Shown here: piece after piece, positions 9,721 to 20,695 of the stretch
Layout: every line of letters begins with the position of its first letter
How positions within the stretch are numbered: position 1 is the first letter of the stretch
Assembly: GCF_028372415.1 (NCBI RefSeq)
Contig: NC_092876.1
Location: 220,273,528-220,337,527, forward strand
Source of the DNA: Notamacropus eugenii
Lineage: Eukaryota; Chordata; Mammalia; Diprotodontia; Macropodidae
Direction: 5' to 3'
DNA: 64,000 nucleotides
Translations under genes and position numbers: made by a program
The notes under the pieces: generated by a model
Database searches by the model: none
What the model saw: the letters and a program-made list of their open reading frames with translations, nothing else
Told to the model about the DNA's origin: nothing

Positions 9721-11487
9721 TATAACTGGAAACGTCTGAGAAGTCTTAAGGAGGCCTGGAATGAAAAAATAAAGCCAAAGACAATCTATTAAAGCCCAGA
9801 GTGGTTCAGTGGTACAGTTCAGTTTTCCAGTGGAGAAGGAATAGAGATCATAGACCAAGAGGAGACTTAGTGACTAATTCCACTGCCCTAAAAATGTGCT
9901 ACAGATTTTTCTCCCTACCAGCTGATGTTTGGGTACTGAGCTATGCTTTGGAGTCTCAGAAGATGGAGAGACTCACAACCAGAACATCCCTCTACTGAGA
10001 GATCAGTTGAAGTAAATCTAACACCTAACAATGTCTTCAGTCTCAAATGTCAAAGAAGAACACGCAGCAGTATGATGTTCAAATTTCATGTCAAAAACTC
10101 CAGCCAGGCAATAGAATCCGACTATGAAATCTCAGAATCCAGGAAAAATGCAAAGTTGCCTCCTGACAGAGAGTTGCTCTGCATCAAGTGTCTGACAGCT
10201 TAGATGAGATTCATCTATGAAATAGACCAGGAGAGTTGCTGGGCCCTAAAATGATGACACATCATAGTGATTTCCTATTCATAGAGGAATCAGACTCTAT
10301 GGTGACTAGAAGCATTCTTCAAGCAGGATCTATTCACCTGTTGCAGATGGATAATTGGTGCCAGATGATGACCCACATGGAGAGTAACTGGGTCATGATT
10401 TGAATAAGGAAGAAACTGAATGTCTATATCTCCTTGAGAGCTAGGGAAGTCTATCAAAAGTATCTCAGCTTGAGGAAAGACTTTTGGCAGAACCAGACCA
10501 AGGCAAGGACTAGAAGAGAGAGGAGAGTTAAATCCAAGGCCACTTCTGTCCTGCTTAGTTCTCCATCTCTGAAGGAATGGAAGCCACTAACAGAACCTGA
10601 TCTACCAGCCACTAAAGAGTAATGATTAGATTTGGCTTCATAGAGAGTCAGGATTGGAATTATGGGTCAAAGAGTTTGAGGAAACTAAGAGTACAAAATT
10701 GGCATTGTCACTAAAGAGGTGCTTGGACTCTCAGATCTAGACTAACTTTTGCTCCTGGGATAATAAGTGAGGAGATTACTCATGTAACCAGTAATGACTA
10801 TTCAAGGAGTGCATACAATATTTATTTTGACTTCAAACCCAGCATATGATGCTTTATCTTTTATATTTGCATGTGGCATGATGGGAGGCAAAAAGGGTTA
10901 AGGAAAAGTAATGTATGCATGCCAGAAATATGCCTTAGAGTTATATGCCCCCATATCTGAATTAAGGGTCAAGAGGAAGATGGAAGGAAGTTATTTCCTC
11001 TAAGCCAGCTACTTGTAAGGACTGAGGCTTGTTGGGGGAGTAGGGGAGTGAAGGCAGGAGAAGAAGATAAGTAGAAAAGATCTTGACATTTGCTTGAGAC
11101 ACCCTTTGATCTCTTGATAAGCCCTTGAGACATGTTGGTCCAGAGCAGCTAATAATAATAATTAATAATACTCCCACTGAGGAAAAAGAAGCTGTAACAA
11201 CAGATGACAGCGATGAAAAGGAAAGAACTAGCTGCAGAGCTGGAGGGGAATGGCAGTGGTCAAGGCAATTTCAGGTTCACACCAAGGCAGCTGAGAAGAG
11301 GAACTGAGAAGTCATGAGCCATAATAGCTGCTGAGCCACAGTGGTGTGAAAGGATGTTCTAACCATAACATTACCTTTCCTTACTCTGGGGATTAAGTTA
11401 TCTAGCACTTCCCCACTGACATATGAGAGATGGACTATTCCCATCTTGTCTTTTGGGATATGAGAATGACTGTATTACTCGTTTTCT

Positions 11488-11488
<1 letters not shown>
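9721..11488. other. Unrecognised, low-repeat stretch
   Basis: About 1.7 kb with no repeat family I can name. Short frames of 60-90 codons exist but show no motif, and neighbouring frames overlap them on both strands. It could be an old, unlisted LTR or DNA element, or unique sequence. Confidence 0.45.

Positions 11489-11522
<34 letters not shown>
11489..11522 (+). repeat. (AC)n microsatellite
   Basis: About 17 AC units without interruption. Confidence 0.95.
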
Positions 11523-11524
<2 letters not shown>

Positions 11525-11955
11525 TATTTTTTACCTTGCTATTCTGTCTCAATTAAATGCTTTCCTATTTTGACCTATAGTACTTGCCTTGTCTGTAGGA
11601 AGAGGATGTGATATTAGGGCTTTGATCATATTTGCATAATTACGATTACTTTAAATAGTGTACACCAAGTCTGGAGTACCAAGGAATTCCAGCATTAAAG
11701 GAGACCTCTGCTGCATAATATTAGCAAAGATAGGTCGCTAAGCCTGACTCCTTCCCAGAATTACCCTACTCTTGAGGACAGTCACTTTCTCACTTTCATA
11801 TCTGTATTCAATGATACCTAGCACAAACATTGTCATAAAGCAGTGCTCATATATGCTGATTGAAAGTTTATAACTCATCTCTTCATAATGTTTCTGATGT
11901 AGTTCTAAAGTAGCATTTGGAAGATAAAATCTCTAGCAATTAGACAGTAGTGGAA
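11523..11955. other. No recognised feature
   Basis: AT-rich; a faint L2-like end near 11815-11865 ('gataccta gcacaaac', 'tgctgattgaaag') is too weak to call. Confidence 0.5.
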
Positions 11956-11959
11956 AAAA

Positions 11960-12150
11960 TGTGAAACTTAAAACTAGAAGAAAGAAACTTGGGATTTGCA
12001 ACCTCACTCCAAAAATTACTAATTGCATGACTCTTAGTTTTCATATCTATAAAATGGAGACAATTACACTGGGGCATTATCTAACCCCACTGGGTTTTTT
12101 GAAAAGAAAGTGCTTGTAAATTTTAAAGTGTTATTTGAGTCATTAGTATT
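11960..12150 (+). mobile_element. MIR-like SINE
   Basis: 'attgcatgactcttagtttt' and 'catatctataaaatggagac' mark the CORE; 'gtgcttgtaaattttaaagt' the tail. Diverged. Confidence 0.65.
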
Positions 12151-12179
12151 ATTTTTATATCTGCCCATCAACCCAACTG

Positions 12180-12495
12180 ACCAACATATATTTATTAAGG
12201 ATCTGTGATATGTCAGGCACTGTGCTAGGTGTCAGGGATAAAAAAGACAAAAAAAGGAGATAATCCTTTCTTCAATGAGCTTATATTTTATCAATGCAGA
12301 TAATATGTACTTGTAATTATACACTAACTGTATATTAAATAGATGAAAGGTATTTCAACCAAATACTTTTTAAACACTGCTATCCACCATCAGGTGCTAA
12401 GGATACAAGCACAAAGAATGAAACAATCCATACTTACCCAATGATGAGCTTCCATCCTATTTACAGAAGGGAGACAAGCACCTAGAAAAATATGT
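12180..12495 (-). mobile_element. Two L2 3'-end copies, antisense
   Basis: The first (12180-12310) has 'catatatttattaaggatct' and 'gtcaggcactgtgctaggtg'. The second (12345-12495) repeats the theme with 'caggtgctaaggatacaagc' and 'aatccatacttacccaatga'. They may be two insertions or one duplicated end. Confidence 0.65.
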
Positions 12496-12524
12496 ACAGC
12501 GAACTACAATTGGTTAGTTGTTGT

Positions 12525-13078
12525 TCTTCTTTCTTAGAGAGGAACAAACCGAATGTGGCTGATCAGACCAATAAGAGCTCAGAATGTTCTACCACAAGTT
12601 GGGCACAGATAGTCCACGTGAATATTTGAGGTGGATACTCCCAATTTGCACATCCTATGTTTACTTTGTGCTGTCTCAATTCTGCTTTGCTCATAGAGTC
12701 CAGCACTCTTTCTGATGTGGGCATGCCATGCTGAGTGGTCCTGTGCCAGTGTCTCCCATGTCGCACAATTAAATCCAGAGTTCATGAGAGAGACCTTGAG
12801 AATATCCTTGTATCGCTTCTTTTGACCACCATGTGATTGCCTGCCCCATGTGAGTTCTCCATAAAATAGCCTTTTTTGGCAAGTGTACATTTTGTATTCG
12901 AACAATGTGGCCAGTCAATTGGAGTTGTTCTTTCTGAAGCATAGTTTGAGTGGTTGGCAGTTTAGTTCAAGCAAAGACCTCAGTATCTGGTAACATGCTG
13001 CCAAGTGATCTTCAGAATCTTCCTAAGACAGTTCAGATGGAAGTGATTCAGTTTTCTGGCATGAGAGTGAACTATAGT
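12525..13078 (-). mobile_element. Non-LTR retrotransposon, C-terminal coding domain and 3' end (antisense)
   Basis: Read on the minus strand, a 108-codon open stretch (12579-12905) encodes the typical C-terminal region of a LINE polyprotein: G-E-L-T-W-G-R-Q-S-H-G-G-Q-K-K-R-Y-K-D, then W-E-T-L-A-Q-D-H-S-A-W, then a terminal C-P-T-C-G-R-T-F. Just beyond, one in-frame TGA replaces what is probably an arginine codon, after which A-L-I-G-L-I-S-H-I continues; together these resemble a C2H2 zinc finger. Upstream sequence (to 13078) continues the same domain with frameshifts. The 3' end near 12525 reads 'aagaagaacaacaact' on the minus strand. The clade (RTE-like or other) cannot be fixed by eye. It is not a host gene: no start context, no splice sites, and flanked by repeats. 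Confidence 0.7.
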
Positions 13079-13094
13079 CAATAAATATGTGCAT

Positions 13095-13138
13095 GTATGT
13101 GTATATACACATATATGTATGTGTATATACACATAAAT
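13095..13138 (+). repeat. Two tandem 22-bp units, each holding a 16-bp perfect palindrome
   Basis: Both units contain 'atgtgtatatacacat', which equals its own reverse complement. Adjacent to other CA/TG/TA simple repeat. Confidence 0.9.
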
Positions 13139-13384
13139 GTGTTTGTGTGTGCAATGTCATTAAATACAAGATAGTTTTTGAAGGAGTGGTAGCAGTTGAA
13201 GGGAATTAAGATTTCATGCAGAAGATGGTGCCTGAAATGAATCTTCTGCATAGAGAGAGTACATTCTAAACATGGGGGATGGATAATACAAAGACAAAGA
13301 AGTAGAAGGTGGAGTGTCATAAGTGAGGAACAGAGAGCCCAGTTTGGCTAAACTGTAGAATATGGGAGAGAAAGCCAAGCCTAA

Positions 13385-13876
13385 TGAAGCTGGAAAGGTT
13401 GGCTGGGACAAGGTTGCGAAGGATCTTAAAAGTTAAAAAAGAGGAATCTAGATTTTATCCTAAAAGAAATAGGAAGCCACTTGAGTTGGTAGAGTAGGGG
13501 AGTCACATGGTTATATTTATGCTTAAGGAAAGTTAGTTTGGCAGCAGTGTGTAGGATGGTGAGAGATTTAAGAAAGGAGACTAGTTCAGAGGCTATGGCA
13601 ATAATCTAGGCTACTGGTGAAAAGGGACTCAACTAAAATGGTAGTTGTGTGGGTGGAGAGGTTTCAGAAGTGATAGATAGGAAGGTAGAAACTGCAGGAT
13701 TTTGCAACAGATTGGATATGTGAGGTGCCAAGAATAAAAAGACATAAAAACCTCAAGGTTACAAATAATTCCAAGAAAATAATTAGAGAATAATTCCAAG
13801 GTTATGAACCTGGGACACTGAAAGTGATGGTGGTTTCTTCTGCTGAAATGTGGAAATTTGAAAGAGGGGAGGACAG
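13385..13876 (-). mobile_element. L2 ORF and 3' region, antisense, part 1
   Basis: 'caaggttgcgaaggatctta', 'gattttatcctaaaagaaat', 'ggagtcacatggttatattt' and 'ctatggcaataatctaggct' are the reverse of the L2 C-terminal coding region. The copy is broken at 13876 by an L1 3' end and resumes near 14548. Confidence 0.75.
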
Positions 13877-14420
13877 GATGCCCATCAATTGGGGAATGGC
13901 TGATCAAGTTGTGGGATGAAATTGTGATGGAATACTATTGTGCTATGGGAAATGGTGATTGGGATGCTCTCGGCAAAGCTTAGAAAGACTTGCATGAGCT
14001 GATGCAAAATGAAATGTAATGGGTACAAAGCAACAGAAATGTTGGAAGACGATCATCTGTGAATGACTTAGCTATTTTCAGCAATGCAATGCAAGACAAC
14101 TCTGAAGGATTTGTGATAAAAAATGTTCTCCATCCCCAGAGAAAGAACTAATAGTTTCTGAATACAGACTGAAGCATACTTTTTTTTGCTTTCTTTACTT
14201 TTCTTGAGGTTTTATTTTTTTGTTCTATGTTTTCTTTTACAACATGACTATTATGGAAATATTTTCCATGATTACACATGTATAACCTATATCAAATTGT
14301 TTGCCTGCTCAATGAGGGTTACGGGGAGGGAGGAAACGAAAGAATTTGGAACTCAAAAATGTTAAAAATTGTTTTTATATGTAACTAGGAAAAATAAAAT
14401 ACTAAATAAAATTTTTTTAA
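13877..14420 (+). mobile_element. 5'-truncated L1 3' end
   Basis: It starts in the last part of ORF2 ('catcaattggggaatggctg') and runs through the 3' UTR ('atgagctgatgcaaaatgaa', 'ccccagagaaagaactaata', 'tttggaactcaaaaatgtta') to an A-rich end near 14400. It sits inside an antisense L2, so it is younger than that L2. Target duplications could not be set with confidence. Confidence 0.85.
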
Positions 14421-14547
14421 AAAGAAAAAAATGAATTCAGGTCAAACATTGAAAAAAAGAAATATATGATAATATAAATATATAATCTAATGAAGCAGCA
14501 ATAATTCTCATTTTGTTCTATACTTTGGTTTCTTTTCTGCATAAAAA

Positions 14548-14775
14548 AAGAGGAGAGGGTTTAGGGAGAAAGACACCAGGTTCAGTTTCAGAAATGTGTA
14601 TAAGATGTTTCTGGAACATCCAGTCTGAAGTGTCCAGTAGGCAACTGGTCATCTGGGATTAAAGCACAGGGGAAAAACTAAGGCAGGATATCTATTTGTA
14701 TTTGTACAACCAAAAGCCCAGACTCAGAACTCCCAGGTTAGATGTGTGTACAACATCCATTGAACTAAACTAACA
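14548..14775 (-). mobile_element. L2, antisense, part 2
   Basis: 'cagtctgaagtgtccagtag' and 'gcaactggtcatctgggatt' continue the reversed L2 coding region after the L1 insertion. The stretch 14421-14547 between is AT-rich and unassigned. Confidence 0.7.
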
Positions 14776-14824
14776 GTCAGAGACCAAAAGAATTGTTTCC
14801 TATTATTAATTACTTTTGAGAGAC

Positions 14825-14910
14825 TAGTTGCACAATTTCAGTCAAGTGCCTTCATCGCTCTGGATCTTACCTGTGAAATGAGAATGATAGATGAGATAGT
14901 ATCTAAGGTC
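14825..14910 (+). mobile_element. MIR-like SINE fragment
   Basis: 'tttcagtcaagtgccttcat' and 'ttacctgtgaaatgagaatg' are a diverged CORE. Confidence 0.45.
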
Positions 14911-14947
14911 TAGGCAGAAGTTGAGGAGAAAAAGGCTTGAAATCAGC

Positions 14948-15146
14948 GTAAAGCAAAACTTCCTAACAATTAGAGCTGTCCAAAATAGATCTGATTCTCT
15001 GGTAGGCATTGGGCTCCCTATCACTGGAGTCTTGGAAGAAGCTGGATAACTACTTGTCAAGCATATGGTAAAGTGATTCCTGTTTACATATGGCTGGACT
15101 AGATGACCTCTGAGATTTTTTTCCAACTATATAATTCTATGATTCT
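14948..15146 (+). mobile_element. CR1/L3-type LINE 3' end
   Basis: 'aaaacttcctaacaattaga', 'gctccctatcactggagtct' and 'ggctggactagatgacctct' lead to the terminal 'ataattctatgattctg', the short repeated ATTCTATG end typical of CR1-lineage elements. Confidence 0.75.
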
Positions 15147-15498
15147 GTCTTTTCTAGCTCTAAAATTAAATGGTTTTATATATCCTCCAATGTTTCATTG
15201 GCCCTTTTATAAGTGACTTACCAAGCCCAACTACTGCTTCTTACATTCTGTTGTTTTCTAGCCTTTGTCCAGACCTAATTATACCTCATCCATCATACCC
15301 TCCTGCTTCCTGAACTCCCATCCTTCAGCCTTTTTTCTCCTTCTGTTCCATCTGCTGCTAACAATTTGTTGTTTTTTTAATACCCGTTCACTGTTTTCTT
15401 TCATCCTCATACAAAGAGCCCTTCAGTGGGGCTTTTATCATCCCCTGAATCCAAATTGAACTCTTGACTAAAACCAGTTGATTACCATCCTGCCTAAA
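15147..15498. other. Probably L2-derived, weak
   Basis: Pyrimidine-rich sequence reminiscent of the L2 3' coding region but too diverged to call. Confidence 0.35.
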
Positions 15499-15499
15499 A

Positions 15500-15712
15500 G
15501 CTTTTATTATGTAGAATGATAGAAGCATAGGATTTAGAGATAGAATTTTTCAGCATATGTCAACCCCTTCATTTCACAGATAAGGAAACAAACCCAAAAG
15601 GACAAATGACTTGTTAAGGTCACACAGATACTAAGGACTGGGGCTGGCATGTAAATCCAGCTCCCATGACTCTATGTATAGCTTCATTTGACTAGTCCAT
15701 GCTGCCTGTCAT
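15500..15712 (-). mobile_element. SINE, antisense
   Basis: 'tcacagataaggaaacaaac', 'aaggtcacacagatactaag' and 'catgtaaatccagctcccat' mark a MIR/Ther-like SINE in reverse. Confidence 0.7.
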
Positions 15713-15714
15713 TA

Positions 15715-16105
15715 TACATTAGTCTATCTATTGTACTCTGGGCACATAGGCCCTCTTCACATTTCCCAAGTGTAGATGTCCCTCTCTTGTCTTGTGTCTT
15801 TACTCATGCTCTATCTTCCCTTACAAAATTTTTTCTTCATCCCATTTGTAAAATTACTTCTTTCTCTTCTTTTCAGTCACACCTCCAATCAGATTTTCTC
15901 TGGAAATCTTTCCCTGGCAAGAAGCAGTCCTCAAATCTCAAACCCAATTTCCAACCTATCCTTCATTCATTTGTCTACCACATAGAATTCTCCAATCATA
16001 CATTGTATAACAACTCTGCATTTCTGCATGTATCTATATTAGTAATGGTTTGGGTTTCCTCATTAGATAATAAGCTCCACTACAAGAGGAATTTATGAGT
16101 TCCAT
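15715..16105 (+). mobile_element. L2 3' end
   Basis: 'cttcagtcacacctccaat', 'atctttccctggcaagaagc' and 'ataataagctccactacaag' match the L2 terminus in order. A 136-codon open frame (15688-16098) is a chance reading of this pyrimidine-rich repeat, not a gene. Confidence 0.7.
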
Positions 16106-16169
16106 ATCCAGTAATTTTATTCAAGCACAGTCACCATCAAGGTCAGACCTGGACCACCTCTTCAAAAAT

Positions 16170-16195
16170 AATAATAATAATAATTAATAATAATA
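16170..16195 (+). repeat. (AAT)n microsatellite
   Basis: Lies at the tail end of the antisense SINE that follows; likely grown from the SINE tail. Confidence 0.85.
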
Positions 16196-16580
16196 GCAGC
16201 TAGCATTTAAATAGCTAGCTCTTAATATATGGCAGGCACTGTGTTAAGTGCTTTACAATTATTATCTCATTCCATCCTCTCAATAGCCGTGGGAAGTAGG
16301 TGCTATTATTTTCCTTATTTTACAGATGAGGAATGAGGCAAACAGAGATTGACTTCTCCAGGGTTACATAGCTAGTAAGCGTCTGACGTAGGATTTGAAC
16401 TGAGGTCTTCCTAACTCCTGGAGAAGAAAATGGCAAACCACCCCCATATCTTTGTCCAGAAAATGCCATGGGTAGTATTGGCATGCTATGATCCACAGGG
16501 TCATGAAGAGTTTGACACAACTGAACAACTGAACATGATTCCAGGTCCAACATTCTGTCCACTGTACCACCTAATTACCT
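16196..16580 (-). mobile_element. CORE-SINE, antisense, split by another SINE
   Basis: The outer element runs from 'gcaggcactgtgttaagtgc' through 'ttttacagatgaggaatgag' and 'gaactgaggtcttcctaact', breaks at about 16420, and resumes at about 16536 with 'aggtccaacattctgtccac' and 'gtaccaccta'. The insert is listed separately. Confidence 0.8.
16421..16535 (+). mobile_element. Mar-1 SINE 3' half nested in a SINE
   Basis: 'ggagaagaaaatggcaaacc' followed by 'cacagggtcatgaagagttt' and 'gacacaactgaacaactgaa' is the BovB-like tail half of Mar-1. No head is present, so it is 5' truncated. Confidence 0.8.
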
Positions 16581-16599
16581 TCTATCACTATCTCTCTCT

Positions 16600-16855
16600 T
16601 AGTTCATGGAATACATACTCCCATTTAGCCTATCTTGTGTTCTATTCCTTTAGGGTCTTGGTCTCTATACATACATATGTATACACACATACATGCAAAT
16701 ATATATATGGACATATAGACATATACAGACATATTTTCACCAATTATGTACATTCTCTCCTCTGTTGCCATTTCCAATGGTCATCCAAAATATAAGTCAA
16801 CAGAGTAGACCTGGGATGAAAGCTTAATAAAAGATGGTTGACTTGTTAACTAAAA
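16600..16855. other. Unassigned, with a TA/CA-rich tract
   Basis: 16662-16735 is a mixed ATAC/ATAT/CATA simple repeat. The rest is unassigned. Confidence 0.6.
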
Positions 16856-16856
16856 A

Positions 16857-17025
16857 GAACAGAAACTTAGGTTCTAGATCCAGCTCTGCTATCCATCAAC
16901 CACAGGACAATTAGCAAGGCATTTAATGTCTCTGAGCTTCATTTCTGCCTTCTACAAAATGAAATGGGTAGGTGTAGATACTACAGAATACCCAGGGTAT
17001 CTTTGCAGCTTTATGCTTCTATGAA
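16857..17025 (+). mobile_element. MIR-like SINE
   Basis: 'tctagatccagctctgctat', 'tctctgagcttcatttctgc' and 'tacaaaatgaaatgggtagg' follow the MIR head, CORE and tail. Confidence 0.7.
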
Positions 17026-17275
17026 AATCCTTGTTAAAATAGAAGCTAAACATATTATTCCCCTTAATCATAGTTGTATTTTAATAGGAAAGGGAAACAC
17101 TAAAAATTACTTTCAAGGAGAAAAGGATTGGAGAGGTGGAGCAGCAGCTCAGCTGAACTCTCTCAACATTCCCCTCCAAATAATAACACCTCAAATCAAA
17201 TTCTGAAATGTTAGAGGCAAGAAAAGGTCAGAGTAAGACATTTTTCTGGCCCAAGACAATTTAGGAGGTCAATAG

Positions 17276-17452
17276 GAGGGGTCTCCAACAGGTGCCACTA
17301 ATTCATAAGGATCCCTGAAGACTACATATTGAATTAGTTTTAAAATGTAATGCTATTTATGTTTTGTTGAATTTTCACTTATTTTGCTAAATATTTCCCA
17401 ATTACATTTCAATCTAGTTCAGGTGCACTCAGGAGCGTTTCCAGACACCTCT
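17276..17452. mobile_element. Probable hAT-type miniature DNA element
   Basis: The left end 'aggggtctccaac' and right end 'ttccagacacctctg' are imperfect inverted repeats of a CAGGGGTGTC-like hAT terminus. The interior 'tttcccaattacatttcaat' and 'aggtgcactcaggagcg' fits a known class of small mammalian hAT relics as I remember it. No clear 8-bp duplication remains. Confidence 0.5.
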
Positions 17453-17698
17453 GTTGGAAACTATCTCTCTGTTTCTATTTACTAGTAGCCTCCCTGAGTC
17501 TACGGGAAAAAATGGATGTAAACTATGATATCACGCTAGGTTATATGCAACAACTGACTGTAAAGAAAATATAAACTCTCCATAGGGATAAGAACTGGAC
17601 CCATGATTCCCATGATCTAGGGAAAGGTCCATTGAAGAGATTTCTTCTACCAATGAAAGTCAACATCTTCTCTGCAACTTACAGTCTTAGTCGCAAAT
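17453..17698. other. No recognised feature
   Basis: Nothing identified. Confidence 0.5.
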
Positions 17699-17699
17699 A

Positions 17700-17822
17700 C
17701 TACTGAGAAGTTACATTATGTTTCTGTGGTTGCACAGTGTCTGGGCCAGAAGCAGGTCTTGAACTCAGGTCTTCTTGGAGCCAAAGGTGGTTTCTTACCC
17801 ACCATGCCACACTGCCTCTCTA
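17700..17822 (-). mobile_element. SINE head, antisense
   Basis: 'aggtcttgaactcaggtctt' and 'ccaccatgccacactgcctc' are the reversed tRNA-related half. Confidence 0.65.
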
Positions 17823-18042
17823 CAGAGCAAAGTATTTATTTGAATAAACAATGGCACTGTTTCATAGACACTATATGAAATGATACAGTGGTATTCTTGG
17901 ACATTTTTTAAAATGTTCATTTGTAAATGTGTGTTTTTAAGCCAGATATCCATTTCCTTAATTAAATTGAATTTCATTGAATTTAATTCAAAACATTTAT
18001 AAACATCCATTGGGAGCTAGACATTGAAGAGACAAGACAAAA

Positions 18043-18285
18043 AACTAATAGCTATAGCACTTTCAGGTTTGCAAAGCACTTCACGTGTATTTGTTTATTT
18101 GATTCTCACAACTACTTTCGAGGCAGGTGCTAATATTACCCCCATTGTAAAGACAAGGAAATTCATGGTAAGAGATGTTAAGGGACTTGTTCAGGGTCAC
18201 ACAGCTAATAAGTGTATAAGGCAAGATTCAAATTCATGTCTTTCTGACTCAAGTTCAGTACTCTGTCCATTGGACCACTAAAGTT
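18043..18285 (-). mobile_element. CORE-SINE, antisense
   Basis: 'gtttgcaaagcacttcacgt', 'attctcacaactactttcga', 'gttcagggtcacacagctaa' and 'ctctgtccattggaccact' give a nearly complete element. Confidence 0.85.
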
Positions 18286-18299
18286 TTTTTTTTCCCTTG

Positions 18300-18735
18300 G
18301 GAAGTTTATTGTCTGATAGAATAGGTAAAGCATATAAAAAATAAGTTTGATAGAAATAAAATGTATTATGGAGAAAAGATGAGCCTGGTAAAGTGCTATA
18401 AGAAATTCAAAAATATAATGATTATATTTACCTGTGCAAGTTCCCAGAAAGATTCATTGATGAGAACATCTCTGAACTAGACGTTGTGGAAGGAAAGGAG
18501 GAATATCAACAGATAGATATGGTGGGAGGAAGTCCATTCCATGTAGCAGAGACAATATGAACAAAGATACGAGAAGGGAGGAATTCAATTTTGGACTTGC
18601 TGACCTTGAGGTAATGATAGGACATTGGGGAGGAGATGTCCAATAGAGAGCTGGAAACAGAAGCGAAACTTGGAGGAGAAATTTTGGGATAAAGATATAA
18701 ATGTGGAAGTCACTTTCATAGAGCTAATCACAAAA
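18300..18735 (-). mobile_element. L2, antisense, diverged
   Basis: 'aattttggacttgctgacct', 'gagatgtccaatagagagct' and 'aaagatataaatgtggaagt' match the reversed L2 coding region. The left half is weaker. Confidence 0.6.
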
Positions 18736-19110
18736 TAGAATGTGAATAAGAAACTTTTGGATATTTAATTTACATTTTAATCTAAAACTTCCACTAACAT
18801 CCTACCCCTGAACCTCTACAGAGCCTTTGAGATGAGAGAGTTCTTGAAGACTATGCCCACAGAGTATGAACAGATTCTATCAAGCTAAAGGGGTTTTAAG
18901 AGTAGGTACAGAGACACCATAGAAATGTTGTTATCCAAGGTGCCCCGACTAAATGGGAAGAGACTCATTATCAGAAGATTAATCATGAGATGGTTAGATT
19001 TTTGGCAATAACTCTTGGTTATTGCGTGGTCTGCTAAGGTATACAGAGATTGTGATCTGCACTAGTGAAGTTGATACCCATACCAATGGGTTCCTTGAAG
19101 TATTGAATGT
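18736..19110. other. No recognised feature
   Basis: Nothing identified on either strand. Confidence 0.5.
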
Positions 19111-19114
19111 ACAA

Positions 19115-19640
19115 ACTGATCAATCACCAAGTACTATGTACCTACTACATACCAGGCATTATGCTGGGGATAAAAAAACAAAAAGTGAAAAAGTATCTGC
19201 TTTCAAGAAACTTATATTCTATTGAGGAAGAAAACCTTTACATATCATTGCATATATCAATGTTAATATCAATAGATATATAGATATAGATGATACAGAT
19301 AATAGATATGGATATAGTATATTTATATATATATATAGTAGATGATTAGATATAGATAATTTGGGGGGGGAGGCATCAGCAGCCAAGGAACTCAGAAAAA
19401 GTTTCCTATCAAGTCAAATTTTGAAAGAAACTAGGGATTCTAAAAGATAGAGCTAAAGAGGGAGTGCATCCCAGGAATGAAAAACAGGCTGCAAAGACAC
19501 AGTGATGGGAGACGGGCTGTCATGTGTGAGGAATAACAAGAAAATCAGTTCAAATGGATTGTAGATGGTTTAACAGAGAAGAGTACATAATACTGCTAGA
19601 AAGGTAGGTTTGAGGTAAGTTGTGAAATAGCAAATGTTTA
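19115..19640 (-). mobile_element. L2, antisense, with an internal simple repeat
   Basis: The 3' end is at 'gtacctactacataccaggc' and 'tcaagaaacttatattctat'. A GATA/TA-rich microsatellite at 19255-19350 lies inside. Beyond it 'atcccaggaatgaaaaacag' and 'tgtgtgaggaataacaagaa' continue the reversed L2. Confidence 0.65.
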
Positions 19641-20569
19641 AAAGTACTATCTGTTTGAAGGCTTCCTATAGCAAATGGAGCATGTCTCTGGGAAAGAGAC
19701 TATTACAGCATGTAATTTGTCACTCTTCAGCTTCCCACCTAGTGTTCTGTACTTCCACATACAGTTCATCCAAGTAAATGGTGGTTTTCAGCATCTGCTA
19801 ATTTAAGGGGAGAAGCTAGGAGTACCATTTCATTTTGCTTTTGAAGAATGTGTTAGCAGTTCCATCATGTACCCAGTTTTCACATATTTACAATTCCCAA
19901 GACTGAATCTTGGCAACCAGGTTACAGAGCCTCAATCTGAATGCGAATTTATTTGCCATATTTGGCCTCATACTTACTGTACACCACCTGTTCTCTGCAA
20001 CAGAAAGAAAGCACTCTGTGCCCACCTATGTGTATCCTTCTTAAGGCAGGAGCCACAGCTGTTTGTAGCTGTACTATAACTCTAATCTCAAGGGGAATCT
20101 AGCTTACAGATTCAGTTTTGTGCCCCCAAAACATAGCCTTGTGTGCCCAGAAATACTTTATGGTAATTCCTGAAAAGTGCTAAACATAGAAGGAGGCTAT
20201 TGTGGAAGATTTTTGGATTTTAAAATATTATTTTATTTGTTGGAGTGTGAATGTATGCAGTATTTTCTGGATTTCTTCAATGTCCTAACTTTAAAAAAAA
20301 AGAGTCAATAATTTAGGGGGACAGAGGGTGGAGCATATTACTGTGTCTCTCTTTTCACTTTTAGAAGGTCTCTGTACTAGGACCAAAATTCATTCCTGGA
20401 CCTCTAAGACCCCTGCCTGGTCTTTCATATAGTCAAAATGAATTATTCATTTTTTTTTGTCCAGACCTTTCATGTCATTGCTGTAAGGAGCTCCTAGAAA
20501 GATAACTCTCTCTTCCAGTGGAGATGGGCAAGTATTCCTCAATATTCTGTCCTTTGTAGTCATGTAGGT
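19641..20569. other. No recognised feature
   Basis: Nothing identified. A G-run at 19361-19370 belongs to the preceding element. Confidence 0.5.
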
Positions 20570-20695
20570 AGTGAAAGGTTAAGTGACCTGCCTCGGGTTA
20601 TACAACAAGTATGTGTTAGAGATAGGACTTAAAGTCAATTCATCCTGATTGTGAGGCTGGTCCTCTATCTACAGTAGTGTGCTGTCTTGAGCGAT
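20570..20695 (-). mobile_element. SINE, antisense
   Basis: 'ggttaagtgacctgcctcgg', 'gagataggacttaaagtcaa' and 'gtcctctatctacagtagtg' are the reversed CORE and head. Confidence 0.65.

Noticed and set aside
15688..16098. 136-codon open frame
   Set aside because: It lies wholly in an L2 3' end, has no known domain, and overlaps another frame on the same strand.
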